Origin: Plazaster borealis | Taxonomy: Eukaryota; Echinodermata; Asteroidea; Forcipulatida; Labidiasteridae | Reading direction: 5' to 3' | Assembly (NCBI GenBank): GCA_021014325.1 | Contig: CM037462.1 | Coordinates: 10,274,501 to 10,338,500 of the forward strand | DNA length: 64,000 nt | Shown: piece after piece, positions 42,561-54,566 of the stretch | Layout of the letters: every line of letters starts with the position of its first letter | Numbering within the stretch: position 1 is the first letter of the stretch | Translations under genes and position numbers: made by a program | Notes under the pieces: generated by a model | What the model saw: only the letters and a program-made list of their open reading frames with translations | Told to the model about the DNA's origin: nothing | Database searches by the model: none

Positions 42561-43411
42561 CTATCTTGTATTCCCCGTAACTTTACTTTATATCAGTCTC
42601 TGTTTGCCTACTAGCAACGCTCTGATCTATATGGTACTTGGCGCTATGGATCACGTAACCTTTGTTTACAGAAAAAACTGCCTGGTACATTCCAGGGCCT
42701 TTCTAGCAGGCGAGATGCTAAACTGGTCATATAGACATTTTAACTTTTTGAATCATAACTAGCACAACAATTCAAGAGTTATAAAATTAACGGCTGAACA
42801 AGTTTTGAGAGGTGCTCCCCTATCTTCAAATCAAAAGTTGATAGAAATCAGACAGGGCAATCTCAATAATATATAAGATGTTATGCACTCTTCCGTTGGG
42901 CTGTGTACAAATCGTGCCTGCAGGAAGTCCAGGCTCTGTGGCTCTTTTTTGTAAACATGTCATGTCACAGATTACGTGGTCTATATAAAAACTGTCTATA
43001 TTATTATTATTATTGAGTTATTATTATTCCCCAGAGATTACCAATCCCACATTGTACCTTTAAGGTTGAATGACAGACGTACCAAATTAACCGCTGCACG
43101 TGGGACCAACTGGGACCAACGACTAACTCGTAGTTTATCCTTGGTTTTTATTTCCCAATCAGCTGCTAACACATGCTGGCTGACAGCGTGTCACCTCACT
43201 TCTAATAACATGAACCACAAGATCATGACCTTTCAAACATTCACGCACAATGTTCCCCTCCCCCCTCCCCACCACTACCCACCCACTCAAACAGACTGGC
43301 GCTGCATGTGGTGGATGATTTGGCATTTCCACTGTGGAGTGACTTCTGGGACATGACAGTCTCTCGTACAGCGTGAAAGAGGCAGCTTTGACACTCTGCA
43401 CATGTCCTTGC

Positions 43412-43720
43412 TTAAAGGCCCTGTACACTATTGGTAAGATCGAAAAACACAAATGTTCACAGATTCACACATAACTTACATGATTTAAAGTAAGTAATGG
43501 TTGAAAGGGTTCCCTAAACTATTTCTGCCTAAAATGCTACCATTTCTGAGAAATGAGTAAAACAATAGTTTTTATCACGCGCCATATTTTGAAAAAACAG
43601 CGATTTCGATGACCAATTGAGCTAAAACTTTCACAGGTTTGTTTGTTCATGCTTATGTTGAATCACACAAAATGTGGACACTGATTTTGAGCTGTTACCA
43701 AAAGTGTACAATACCTTTAA
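43412..43720 (+). mobile_element. TTAA-flanked MITE, family 2, shortened
   Basis: TTAA-AGGCCCTGTACACTATTGG to AAAAGTGTACAATACC-TTAA. It lacks about 35 internal bases present in the two copies at 1004 and 1937 ('ATATAAGGTCTCTTTTCACT'). Confidence 0.9.
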
Positions 43721-44082
43721 AGGCACTGGACACGTTTGGTAATTGTCAAAGACCAGTATTCTCACTTGGTGTATCCCAACATATGCATAAAATAACAAAC
43801 CTGTGAAAATTTGGGCTCAATTGGTCATCAAAGAAAATATTGAAAGAAAAAACACCCTTGTTGCACAAATTTGTGGGCTTTCAGATGCCTGAGAAAGGTC
43901 TTTCTCAGATTCAAATATTTTAGTGAGAAATTACCTCTTTCTTGAAACCTCTACATTACTTCAGAGGGAGTCGTTTCTCACAATGTTTTATACTATCAAC
44001 AGTTCTTCGTTGCTCATTACCAAGTAAGTTTTTATGCTAATATATATTTTGAGTAATTACCAAACATGTGCAGTGCCTTTAA
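43717..44082 (+). mobile_element. TTAA-flanked MITE, family 1
   Basis: Shares TTAA 43717-43720 with the preceding family 2 copy and ends CAAACATGTGCAGTGCC-TTAA. The hairpin CTTCTTGCAAGAAG is replaced by 'GAGAAAGGTCTTTCTCAG'. Confidence 0.9.
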
Positions 44083-44109
44083 AGGTAGGGTCATACAAGT
44101 ACTTTGGTG

Positions 44110-44525
44110 ATGCGGGGCTCGAATTGTACACAGAACCACTGGCCCGAGGCCAGTGATTTTAGTGTCAGGTCAGTAAAGTCAAGACAGGACAAGTCCAGTG
44201 GTCTAATTTTTTGTTAATTCAACATCTTCTGTCTGAAAAGAATGATGTTCAAATGTTGAGTTTGAGTCTCACACATATCTTTCAATCCTGCTGGGTAATG
44301 CAATAGTTTTTGAGAAATGAGTAAAACAATTGGTTCTGATCTAGCAAGTCCAAAACTCAATAATTGAAAACAGTGAAATCATTTAAGGTCTCTTTCCACA
44401 TTTTTCTTGTGACTCCCATGACCGATTGAGCTTAAACTTTCACAGTTTTGTTATTTCATGTATTTGTTGGGTCACATCAAGTGTGGATACTGGTCTATGA
44501 CAATGTGACACATGTGCTTTAAGGA
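44110..44525 (+). repeat. Dispersed repeat followed by family 7 MITE fragment
   Basis: 44110-44290 matches 8033-8640 ('GAGGCCAGTGATTTTAGTGT', 'GGACAAGTCCAGTGGTC'). 44290-44525 matches family 7 ('GAGTAAAACAATTGGTTCTG', 'TGTTGGGTCACATCAAGTGT'). Confidence 0.7.
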
Positions 44526-45221
44526 TACAATCAATTTTTCATTAATGTCCGAATAGTTAAGGGATTTTATTTTTGGAAGAGTTATTTTATTCCTATTCTC
44601 TGGTTCTCAATAATAATGATAACATGTTGGGGGAGGCTAATCATCCGTACTCGCAGCTGAGAAGCTGAAATGCGAATGATGTGGTCGAGACGCAGTCATG
44701 CAAAGTCGCCTCTTGGTGGCCAGCCACTTCGACCCGCATACATGCACAACCGCAGGGCACAGCCAGAGAAAGTGTATGATTTTTTTCTGGAGGGAGGAAA
44801 ACCGAAGGGCCCAGAGAAAATCCTCATGGCACACAAGAGAACCAACGCACAAGTCTACTCATGGCCTAACCAAGAATCGAACCAGGACCACAGTGGTGAG
44901 AGGTGAGCACTTTGCTACCCATGCCATCGCAATACAAAAACCAACAACAAAATACTATGTTTTGTCACTTATTTTGTGCACGATCATAATAGCCTTCTTT
45001 CAACTGCTACAATCGAAACAAGCAATAATGTCTATTTTTTTTACAGTGTTTCTGACAGACATTTTCTATTGAGGATTAAGTACTGGTACAAACTTTATAA
45101 TTGGCAAGTTTCCAGATTGAAACCAAAAAAACTAATTCCAGTGCTTCAAGTCAAGAAAATCACAAAGAAAACCAGACTTTTAATAAATGTGATAAATAAA
45201 TATTGAGTGACACTTGAATTG

Positions 45222-45605
45222 GTAGTATCTCAAAACCTGTTACAAAAACGCCATGTTTTCAAACGCCTTACCACCTATAACACAAGTAGTATCTCAAAAC
45301 CTGTTACAAAAACGCCATGTTTTCAAACGCCTTACAACCTATAACACAAGTAGTATCTCAAAACCTGTTACAAAAACGCCGTGTTTTCAAACGCCTTACC
45401 ACCTATAACACAAGTAGTATCTCAAAACCTGTTACAAAAACGCCGTGTTTTCAAACGCCTTACCACCTATAACACAAGTAGTATCTCAAAACCTGTTACA
45501 AAAACGCCATGTTTTCAAACGCCTTACCACCTATAACACAAGTAGTATCTCAAAACCTGTTACAAAAACGCCATGTTTCAAACGCCTCACCCCCTATAAC
45601 ACAAT
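45222..45605 (+). repeat. 64-bp minisatellite, six copies
   Basis: Units start with GTAGTATCTCAAAACCTG at 45222, 45286, 45350, 45414, 45478 and 45542, exactly 64 bp apart. Differences between units are single bases (GCCATG/GCCGTG, TTACCA/TTACAA) and a one-base loss in the last. There are no unique spacers, so this is not a CRISPR-type array. Confidence 0.97.
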
Positions 45606-47206
45606 TTCAAAGACAATTTTTCAACATAGCTTTGTAGAAAACCCTATAGTTGAATGTGCTCTACTAAAGACTAGTGCTACACCTTTAAGAGTAATACATT
45701 CTCGCCATGTTATGACCGAACATACCTTGCATGACTGCCGGTAGTCAATTGCGTGACCCACAGACAATTGAGGGGGTGGTGGCACATTGGCACATTTTTT
45801 TCTTTTTTCAAGGAATTGGGCGTGGGAGCTTCTTGGGGGGGGGGGGGAATTGGCTGCTCCAGTTACGTGAATACATTTGATTAACAAGACTTTTGGGAGT
45901 GTGGGAAGACGAGAAAGCAAGATGCTTTTGATCAACCATTTTTCAATATTTAAGAAATGTGGTTATGGGTTTGGTTTTTTTCACTGAATGATGAGTTATT
46001 GATGTCTATTACAAAGAAAAAACAACACATACTTTCAACAACAAAAAGCCACAATGCTGAGCTATGAAATGATGTATGGGTGTTCACCATCTCTTACATA
46101 ACTACACAAATGCTTGCCCGAACCATGTGACATAGCAACTGTCTCTATAGTCCTGAGGAATTCAAATTTCAGCCGTAACTTGTAACTAAGCAAGTCATGG
46201 TACCAGACGTTACTAAAAACTAACTCGCAAATGGGTTTATGAGGGATATGTGCGCCATAGAAATGTACAATAGTTTGTATTGTTATCTCATTTATAACCT
46301 AATCCTAGTTCAGAAAGCCCTGCAAAATATTTCCCTCTGAAATACGGGAGACTTTTGGGGGACACTAGGTGGCGCCAGACTCACCAGGTCGAATCCATTG
46401 TTCTCTTAAATGTGCGCATGCTCAGAACTAGATATAATACAACAGAAACTTATAACAATATGTCTGCTGCCACGTAGAGTTCTGCACTCTCAAAATTTGC
46501 AAAGCAAATGATCCAACAAATCTAAGTTAGTGTGTTACTGCGATTGAATTCCAACCCAAGATTAGGCTGTATTTAAATTGGTGGCTACAGCTACATCTAC
46601 AACTGTTGCTAAGGGTTTTTGCTAAGGACGTCCTATACCTCAACGCATGATGACGCGGCGATCCAGCCAGAGCCGTGGCCATAGCCGCCAATTCGGAGCT
46701 TTAATCCCTGACAAAACATACATAGGCCCTTTTCGAAACTAGGGTTTTCAGCTTCTGCTCTGGCTACAGCTCCGTCCAACTTTTTGAAGCCCCTGCACCA
46801 AAAGCACAGGTTTTCAACATTCTTGATGCAGCCTAAGCCGAGAGCCTAAGCCGGGAGCCTAAGCCGACGCTGTGGTTTCCAAAAGGGCAATAAACTTGTT
46901 TTGGCTGTCTTCTCAAAACCTGACTACTTAATCTGGTGAACGTTTCACAGATTTAGCGACTTATGCTGTGTATAATGAACCAGAGAGTTGGAATGAATGT
47001 TGTTTTTGGAACCCCCCTCCCCGAAAAAAGAAACCCCGAAAAAAGAAACCCCCCCCCAAAAAAAACCACACATGAAATTCAATTACTCTTAAAGATTTAA
47101 TATAATATTGGTAGGTACCTTAGAGCTTATATTTATGAATTTTGATGCTGTATAAATGTTTTATTGTTAATATTATTTACACTAAATAAAACTGTAAAGT
47201 ATTTAC

Positions 47207-47311
47207 CTTTGTTGGTCTCCCCTGTTGTGTAAAGAAGTTTGGGTGGAGTTTTGCTCTGGTTTTTGAAAGGCAACGTTCATCAAGTCAATAGACTCCTCAG
47301 GTGGTACACAC
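47207..47311 (-). CDS. ASNSD1: ASNSD1 coding exon c
   Basis: This exon is 105 nt (phase 2 to 2). It completes the Arg of 'ALADR' and encodes CVPPEESIDLMNVAFQKPE, matching the family's 'HIPLDEPIDLLNVAF' beta strand after the PP-loop. A polar linker follows. The acceptor is TTGTTCAG/GTGTG and the donor is CAAAG/GTAAAT. The intron separating it from exon b is only 166 bp, while the next one is 24.8 kb. The polar linker is shorter than in vertebrate proteins, which carry a long Ser/Ala-rich insert here. Confidence 0.93.
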
Positions 47312-47477
47312 CTGAACAAATTTAAAAGATAAAAATTGTTTTCCAGAAATTTGATATCATGACATTACTTTTATTTTTAAACCAAATAAAATTGATGTAA
47401 AACAAAAAAAGTGTCACAATTTCAAGTACTATATTTAGAGGAATGAATCTTGTCGTATTTTGCGAACGTTTTCTCAC
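47312..47477 (-). other. ASNSD1 intron between exons b and c (166 bp)
   Basis: The only short intron in the window. It starts GTGAGAAAACG, ends TTGTTCAG and carries no repeat. Confidence 0.95.
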
Positions 47478-48673
47478 CTGTCTGCTAGAGCAGCTATTAC
47501 CATGGAATCTAAGCCTCCAGAAAACAAAATGGCTACCCTGCTACCATCCTGACAATGGGGGAGCCCTTCACCACAACTGGTTTCCTCTTTAATATCTTCA
47601 GTCTCACCCCTGAGAGGAGTGCATCTATAGCCTGTTTCCATGGTAACGCCACACTCTTTCAAGTCATCATTGGACTCATCTTCAAAATGGGAATTAGAGG
47701 GCAGTGACAACCCCGCTCCTGTCGAACTCTCAGTTTTTTGGGGCATTGTTGGGTTTTGAAAATCCATTCCACACGGTGGCGTCCCAGGCGATGGAAACCT
47801 GGCAGCTGCATCCTTTTGTCTCGGGAGATTAAAAACCCTCTTTCTTACGGCGCCCTCAAGGACTTCAATAAGTCCCTTGGCAGCTCTCATCATCTCACAC
47901 TCAATCTCAATCACAGACGCTGCACCTTCCTCCTCTCCATCTCTAGGCTCTGGTCCAAGAATTGGATTCGTTCTTGGCAAGGTGTCTCCAAAGTCTGTGC
48001 TAAAGAGAGTCTTGGGTGCTGATGAAGTCTCGTCTGCGGTTAACTTGGACGACTTTGAAGTACTTTGGTGACCCTGGCCTATGAATTGAGGTCTTGCGGT
48101 TAGACAGTTTGTTCTAATTCCCAAGAGAGCTGCTGACATTTCTGATTCTGCAGCTAAGTCAAACTTCCCTGAGCTTTGGAACTTCTTCTCTTCAGTTGAA
48201 GAAACTCCTCTGCTTGCATCCTTTCTCTCAGTTTGGTTATCTTTCTTTGTTTCTAGAGAACAAGGTTTCTTTTCAGCCACGCCCTTTTCGCCTCCATCCC
48301 ACTCTTCAACTCCAAGAAGGCGTGGCTTATTTCGTTCTGCCCACAATGTCAGCGCCCTCTCTTGAAGTTGGGATGGCAGTGACATATTGAGAGGAACAAT
48401 TGGGCTCTTGATCCCCGTTGATGCTTTTGAAATGACTAAGCCGGGATTCGAACCAACCCCTTCTCCACTGCATACATCGCCTTGCGGCATTTCGTGAGGG
48501 CAGCCACTGTTTTGTTGGTGATCCTGCTGGGTCACACGAATGCTGCAATTTGTTCTGAAAAGCTCCGTTGCATCTTGTTGCCATGGAAACAATTGCAGCT
48601 GGAAATGTTGGCTGATTTCCCCTGGCCATTTTTCTAAGAGGTAGACACCATCAGCTGGTACTTCAGTCCATAT
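47478..48673 (-). CDS. ASNSD1: ASNSD1 coding exon b: large exon with PP-loop
   Basis: This 1,196-nt exon (phase 0 to 2) is the largest in the window. It begins IWTEVPADGVYLLEKW, matching the family's 'QWQEVPASGL' segment, and continues with FPW and SPIVPLNMSLP at about exon residues 90-100. Near the end comes VAILFSGGLDSMVIAALAD, the PP-loop of ATP pyrophosphatases that activates the aspartate carboxylate in asparagine synthetases (SGGLDS at about residues 385-390). Two hydrophilic, Ser/Glu/Lys-rich stretches at about residues 107-250 and 285-378 have no clear counterpart in vertebrate ASNSD1 and explain the extra length. A helix-like segment (MMRAAKGLIEVLEGAVRKRV) between them does match the family. 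The acceptor follows a T-rich tract (TTCGACAG/ATATGG). The donor is GACAG/GTGAGA. Confidence 0.96.
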
Positions 48674-50569
48674 CTGTCGAATAAAAAAAAATAAAAAAAT
48701 GAAAAACTAAACAGACTTGTCCAGAGATTTTTACATTGACAAAATGTCTCCTTGTAGATCTTTGGCATGCTTCTAGTCTTGCCCCCTTTACACCCTGTTC
48801 ATGTTGAGTTTGTTTTATCGTGGTACTAAATAGGGGCCAGTCTTCCTGTTTCCTTCCACTCATGTACGTTGATGTGGGTGGGACGAAAACAAGATGCACC
48901 ATGATAAATATTAAAGTAAAATAAATAATACAACAATCTAGCTCCGCAAATCAGGAAAATGATGAGAATTATTCCACTTTGCTCTTGAGCGCGAGAGGGG
49001 AACTTTTTACAAGGCAGTGCATAATTATACCTCTACTACAATGTCTTGATTCATAACTAAATGGGGGAAGCTGAGCTCACACCGGAGTGGTGATGCACAG
49101 CTCACACTGGGGGGGGGGGTGAGAGAAGACCCCTACGCCCCCTTATAGTTTGCCAACTTCCAAGCTACAAATCATAGGTGCTTCAGGTGGGGTTACTAAC
49201 CTCAACTCCCCGCCTCCCAACCTTAATGGTGAGGTTTCTTTTATAGTGAAATAAATCATAACAGCTCCCGATTGATACTTCTGGTTCTCAAAAACTTGTA
49301 CTGGGTACTAAGGAGTTCTCTCAGACCTCCTCGAGAAAAGAGAAAGGTTAGTCACCTGTGCTGGAAGGAATACTGCCCTCTTGTGTTCAGTCTGACAGCT
49401 TTGAACTTGTTTTAGATTGCTCTGGGAGCTACATGTAATTTTGTGTTCAACATGTTCTTGTTAGGAGGGATGTTTTTTTTTAAATCTGTCAAATACATAC
49501 TTGTTTTTGATTCGGGGGGTGGGGGGAAGGGGTGGAAAAAGAGGAGGTAATCTTCATTCCCCTCTTTTAATTTCTTTTCGGTGGCACTGTATTTCCCCCC
49601 AATAGTCCTAGCCAGCATCTTGTTTCATCTTTTATGGCCCTGGTGTCTATGGGGCCCCCATACCATCACCCTGCGACAGTCAAAAGTCTTCCAAGGTGTC
49701 AAGTTCATGACTCAGAAATCATCAATCATTAAGGTGGGATGTAGAACGAGGTTGAGTTGAAGTAGGTCTAGCAAGGCCAGGAAGCCGTAGTACCGTGATT
49801 TGTTCCTGTGTTTGAACTCTTTCTGAAGGTACTGCAAAGCACTCCGTCCCCCCCCCCTCTCTCCGACACCATTCCAAGTTCGTTGATATCTGATACATTA
49901 AATAAATACTTAGAAGACTCCATCCACTCAGAGGATGCGTTGCGAAATCTTCCTGGAAGTTCACTTCACGGGGAAAGGTAAAAAGTTCAGTCTTGGATTT
50001 GAAATTTTGATAGGGTCAGAGGTAAAATTCAGGTTTTTTTTGTTTTACCAATGGCAAGGATTTAAACAAAACAAACAGGTATTTTACTGTAAAAACTATG
50101 CATAATTATGTTATCTGTATTGATGTTGAAGAAGTGATAAGCTTTCAAAAACTTAGTTAAACCAGTAAAGAAAGAGAAATAGTGAAATAGGAAAACAAAG
50201 AGCGAAATCTGCACAAAATCTAGCGGAAAAGCCACGCAGCAAAAATGTTTGGGCACTCATGTAGTGTGGCACTTTTTTTTATTTCTATGGTAAGCCTGAG
50301 GACGGAGAAACATTAATGACATAAATAATCAAAGAAGAGTGAAATGTAAACAGAAGAATTGTGAAATACAAAATCAGGTATGGAAACATTTTTGGAGTGT
50401 CTACATGTAGATTCGTTTCGTCTCATTAGTTTTGAGTGCGAGCGTTTCAAGATGGCTGAAAATGGGTCAAAGGTCAGATGTACCCAACTGAAAATTTGTG
50501 GGCATCTGGGGTGCGGGTTGGTGTGACTGCAAGCTTTAGTAAAGTTTACTTTTCAAATAGGTTGTATGG

Positions 50570-50740
50570 CTTCTGACTCTGGCACCCACAAACAAAGATA
50601 TTGACAAAATAGGGAGACCGCTGACATTAGGGCTGGATACAATGTAGCTCAGTTGGTAGAGCAATACTACATTAATCCGGAGGTCGCAGGTTCAAATCCC
50701 CCTCAACTCAATTTCTCTTTGCTCAACCCAAAACTAATTA
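50570..50740 (+). repeat. tRNA-like repeat unit
   Basis: 'TAGCTCAGTTGGTAGAGCAA', 'CCGGAGGTCGCAGGTTCAAA' and flanks 'ATTGACAAAATAGGGAGACC' and 'TTCTCTTTGCTCAACCC', as at 41725-41945. Confidence 0.75.
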
Positions 50741-50753
50741 ACAAAAGTATCTG

Positions 50754-51512
50754 GTGCCCTATTTCATAGAGCTGCTTAAACAGTAAACATTGCTTAAAGA
50801 ATCTGTTGCCAAGCAAAAATAAGCAGGATACCAGTCACAGATTGTACATGTGACTTGGTATTTTGGCTGGTACTCTTGTTCTGGTAAGCATAATGTTGCT
50901 GTGCTTAGCTGTTTTTGGGACCTCATCCAGGACCCAAATTAATACAGTTGCTTAGCAGAAAATTACTCTTAAGACAATCTGTTACCAAGCAAAAATAAGC
51001 AGGATACCAGTCACAGATTGACTTGGTGTTTTGGCTGGTACCCTTATTCTGGTAAGCATTAGTTTGTTGTGCTTAGCTGCTTTTTGTGCTGAAGCAGTCT
51101 GAAAATACTGCTTAAAATTTTTCTGCTAGGCAAAACTAAGCAGGATTTCTGTCACAGATTGTACATATGACATGGTATTTTGACCCCGTTCATAGAGTTG
51201 CTGAAGCAGAAAATTACGCTTAAGACAATCTGTTGCCATGCAAAAATAAGCAGGATACCAATCAGAGATTGACTTGGTATTTTGGCGGGTACCCTTATTC
51301 TGGTAAGCATAAGTTTGTAGTGCTTAGCTGCTTTTCGTTCTTAAGCAGCTCTGAGCTGCTTAATCAGAAAATACTGCTTATCAATTTTCTGCTAAGCAAA
51401 ACTAAGCACGGTACCTGTCACAGATTGTACATACATGTATGACATGGTATTTTGGCTGTTAATCTTATTCTGGTAAGCACAATTTGGTTGTGCTTAGCTG
51501 CTTTTTGTCCAA
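50754..51512. mobile_element. Cluster of about four degenerate GGGCCC-AATTTCAT MITEs
   Basis: The unit 'CTGCTTAA(A)CAG', 'GC(A/T)AAAATAAGCAGGATACC', 'GGTATTTTGGCTGGTAC' and 'GTGCTTAGCTGCTTTTTG' repeats four times, roughly every 185 bp, with degraded ends. Probably several insertions or a local amplification. Confidence 0.85.
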
Positions 51513-52240
51513 TTCGGACCAGGCTGCATTAGTTCTTTCATCATCGCGTGACAACACCTTTTTTTTGTTGCTCAAACACTATTAGTAACCTACGTCACGA
51601 GACTCTCTTGTCGGCAGTACGTCAGTCCATACCAACGAGCCAGAAATTATCATTATGTTGACTTTTCGCATTAACTGCATTTTCACAACTTGTTGAAAGG
51701 CTTGTTTGTGTGATCCTGTCCTCTTGACCACAAATACCAGAGTTGTCGGAAGCCCAACTGCGGATTTGGAAAGAAAAGCATTTGATGGTGTTTATGGAAC
51801 TCAACACAGATCAAGAGACTCCAGAAGGATTTCCGGTTGCCTCTAGTGATGTAAGAATTTCCCGACGATGCGTCATTCTGGATGAGCACGTGATGAAAAA
51901 TGGATCCACTTAATATGAGATTCAACCCGCAAGCGCTTGATACCGGTCCAAGAAAGAAAGATGGTGCCAGAAAGCCGCCAGGACAATGCAAAGATTTGTT
52001 CGCCATAAAAAATGGGGTTAATTCCTCCTAAGTTACCTGGGTCAGGAATTCCCTAAGAAATTGCGTTCTTCAAATATTTTCTTTCTGACTGAGAGGAAGT
52101 GGAAGTTGGTGAAGAGGGAAGATGTGGTGACGGACGAAACGGCACAAGACAAATGACCCGAGGGAAAGGCAACTGATAGCTCTTAGTTCCCATAATAAGT
52201 GATTTTGAACACCGCAATTTAAGATTTCTTTCTTTCTAGA

Positions 52241-52600
52241 TTTAAAGGTATTGTACAGGATTGGTAGAGCTGTCACAATAGTCCCAGACAGTGTTCACGT
52301 TTTGTGTGATAAATCGTATACATGAAATAACAAATCTGTGAAAATTTGGGCTTAATCCGTTGTGTGAGTCAGGAGAAAATAGTGAATAACCATGCACAAC
52401 TTTCAGCATTTAAACACTATCCTTAATTTTGGTTGTACAAATGTAACACCCGAAATCAACCGTTACGTTTTTTTGTTAGGTTTTCAGATACAGTTTTCTC
52501 AGGTACATGTATGACTTCATTTCAGGGGGAAATATTTCACAGAAATAAATAGTATGAACTGCATAATCAGTAAGCTTTCCTGTATAATACCTTTAAAAGA
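52241..52600 (+). mobile_element. Family 4 MITE
   Basis: TTAA-AGGTATTGTACAGGATTGG at the left and 'GCTTTCCTGTATAATACC' then TTAA at the right. The interior 'GAATAACCATGCACAACTTT' and 'TCAGGGGGAAATATTTC' matches 63405-64000. Confidence 0.85.
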
Positions 52601-52812
52601 TAGGTAATAAAATAGAAAATGTCAAAACAATTCCAGTTTCCGTCTAATCTGAATATGAAGTTCATACGAGCACCAATCCTCCGGAGAAATATTTCTGTCT
52701 GAAATACTGTTACAACTAAAAAAGCAGTATAATGGGAGTTCCAAAAACCACAGTATTGCTTTATCAATAGAAATAGATTTGTTCTTTCAAAAACCAATGA
52801 TTTACTTTCCCT

Positions 52813-53216
52813 TTAAAGGGATTGTATATACGTTTGGTAATTGGAACCCACTGTTTGTTTCAATCCTATATAGTTGTAGATATATACCATAAAACTAACC
52901 TGTGAAAATTTCATTTCAAAAGGTGGTAGCGTTTTTGAGATATTGTTGAAAATCTGGAGCGGTTATGTCCAGGCAGGAAGAATCACCTGCAATTGGAATA
53001 CACAATCTGATAAAACGTTTCTGACAGAAACGCTTCTCAGATTCAAATTTGTTTGGATAAAAACTGATATCTTTTTCCATTACAACATTACTTCATAATG
53101 AAATGTTTCTCAAAATGCTTTATACTATGAGAAGCTGTTGTACTTCTTACCAAGTAAGTTTTTATTGCCATTAATTTTATGAGTCATTACCAAACCTATA
53201 CAGACTCTTTAATGTC
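52813..53216 (+). mobile_element. Family 6 MITE, full length
   Basis: TTAA-AGGGATTGTATATACG, 'TTGGAACCCACTGTTTGTTT', 'TAGCGTTTTTGAGATATTG', 'GAAACGCTTCTCAG' and CCAAACCTATACAGACTC-TTAA. It serves as the intact reference for the interrupted copy at 37929-38737. Confidence 0.88.
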
Positions 53217-53558
53217 CAATCTATTAACCAGTTGTAAGAAAGAAAAACAAAAACCAAATACTGCTCCAGGCATCTTATTTTATGGATGAGATTGAACGAA
53301 AGTGAAACATTCTAAAAACTTGATCTGGTCTGGAGAAGAAGCTCCCGGAAGAAAAAGGATGTTATTTTTTCAGGAGTTTTATACTAGACTCTTTTACATC
53401 ACCACACTTTACGAGAAAAAACAACCGGTTTGACTGTAACAAGAGCTGAGTCTTCTGTCTCTGTGATGGCGAGTTCACCTCTTTCACGAAAATCTGAAGG
53501 CCAAGAGGTCAATGAACAATTCTGAAATCAGGAAAAATCCTACCAACTCACATGCCTG

Positions 53559-53748
53559 GGCCCAATTTCATAGAGCTGCTGAAGCACAAAAAGTAGCTAA
53601 GCACAATAAAATGTTGCTTACCAGATTAAGGTTACCAGCCAAACTACCATGTCACAAGTACAATTTGTGACTGGTATCCTGCTCATTTCTGCTTAGCAGA
53701 AAATTGTTAAGCAATATTTTCTGCTTAAGCTGCTCTATAAAACTGGGC
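53559..53748. mobile_element. GGGCCC-AATTTCAT MITE (family 3P)
   Basis: GGGCCCAATTTCATAGAGCT to GCTCTATAAAACTGGGCCC. The interior matches the copy at 30533-30726 closely. Confidence 0.92.
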
Positions 53749-53799
53749 CCTGCTTCTTAAAACCACTCAAGGAGACAGAGTGGAGGTAATTTTCATTGG

Positions 53800-53880
53800 C
53801 TAGATCATGAGGATTACTAAAATCAGACATCACAATATGTGTTTGTGGTTTAAAGTGTTTGCAGATTTCAGTTATGTAAA
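53800..53880 (+). repeat. Fragment recurring inverted at 9960-10045
   Basis: 'ATGAGGATTACTAAAATCAG', 'CATCACAATATGTGTTTGTG' and 'GTTTAAAG' are the reverse complement of 9965-10040. Only these two copies were seen. Confidence 0.8.
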
Positions 53881-53999
53881 AAACAATCATTTTGAATACC
53901 CTTCTCCCAGTGCTTTTCAGACATATTCGCAAAAAGCCCTGTTACGTCATCACTCATGTTACGTCATCACTTATAAATGTTATGCCATATGTGGGAGCT

Positions 54000-54566
54000 C
54001 TGTTTTGAATAATAATAATAATAATATGGATTTATAATGCGCACTTCTCCAGAAAACCGATCAAGGCGCCTACACAGAAAGAAAAATATTATACAAAATG
54101 GATATGAGTTGTAGTTTTATTAAACCTACATGTATGTAAGTCTATGTAAAGAGGTGTGACTTCAATTCCCTCTTGAAGTTGTCGAGTGATGTTATTTTGT
54201 GACAGGGAGCTTATTCCACAGGGCAGGAGCAGCTTTGGCGAAAGCACGGTCTCCATATCGGATTGTTCTTGATCTTGGTTCTACCAACAAGTGAGATCCT
54301 GCAGACCTCAGAGCACGAATGCTTTGCTTGGTGGAGATGAGTTCACGAAGATACTGCGGGGCGTGTCCATGCAGAATCTTGAACACAAGGAGGCAGATTT
54401 TGAAGGTGATCCTCTTTGCAATGGGGAGCCAATGTAGGCATCTTAGGACAGGCGAAATGTGGTCGTAGTTTCTGGCTTGGACAACGACAGCCGCTTTGTT
54501 GCAGCATGGAGGTATAACAAAGCAACATCCCACAAATGACGTCAAAGTATTGTCATTTTGACGCAC
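54000..54566 (-). pseudogene. LINE reverse-transcriptase C-terminal fragment and 3' UTR
   Basis: The minus strand encodes YDHISPVLRCLHWLPIAKRI, TFKICLLVFKILHGHAPQYL, then SRTIRYGDRAFAKAAPALWN and KLP. This is the C-terminal region of CR1/L2/jockey-like reverse transcriptases, followed by a stop. The 3' UTR ends 'CGCATTATAAATCCATATTA' and (TTA)n, as expected for these LINEs. Better preserved than the copy at 11356-12140. The polymerase catalytic motifs are absent because the fragment is 5'-truncated. Confidence 0.9.

Larger units (their letters stand above)
22427..47206 (-). other. ASNSD1 giant intron between exons c and d
   Basis: 24,780 bp, the largest intron seen here. Mobile elements are listed separately. 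Stretches where no gene or clear repeat was recognised include 22440-23690, 23980-24170, 27400-28620, 30080-30530, 33450-34250, 34560-35820, 38740-39280, 42560-43410, 44530-45220 and 45605-47200. An ORF at 33049-33453 (134 codons, G-rich start) and one at 44698-45072 have no recognisable domain. Confidence 0.9.

Noticed and set aside
45222..45605. CRISPR-like array.
   Set aside because: The whole 64-bp unit repeats with no unique spacers, and the setting is a eukaryotic intron. It is a minisatellite.
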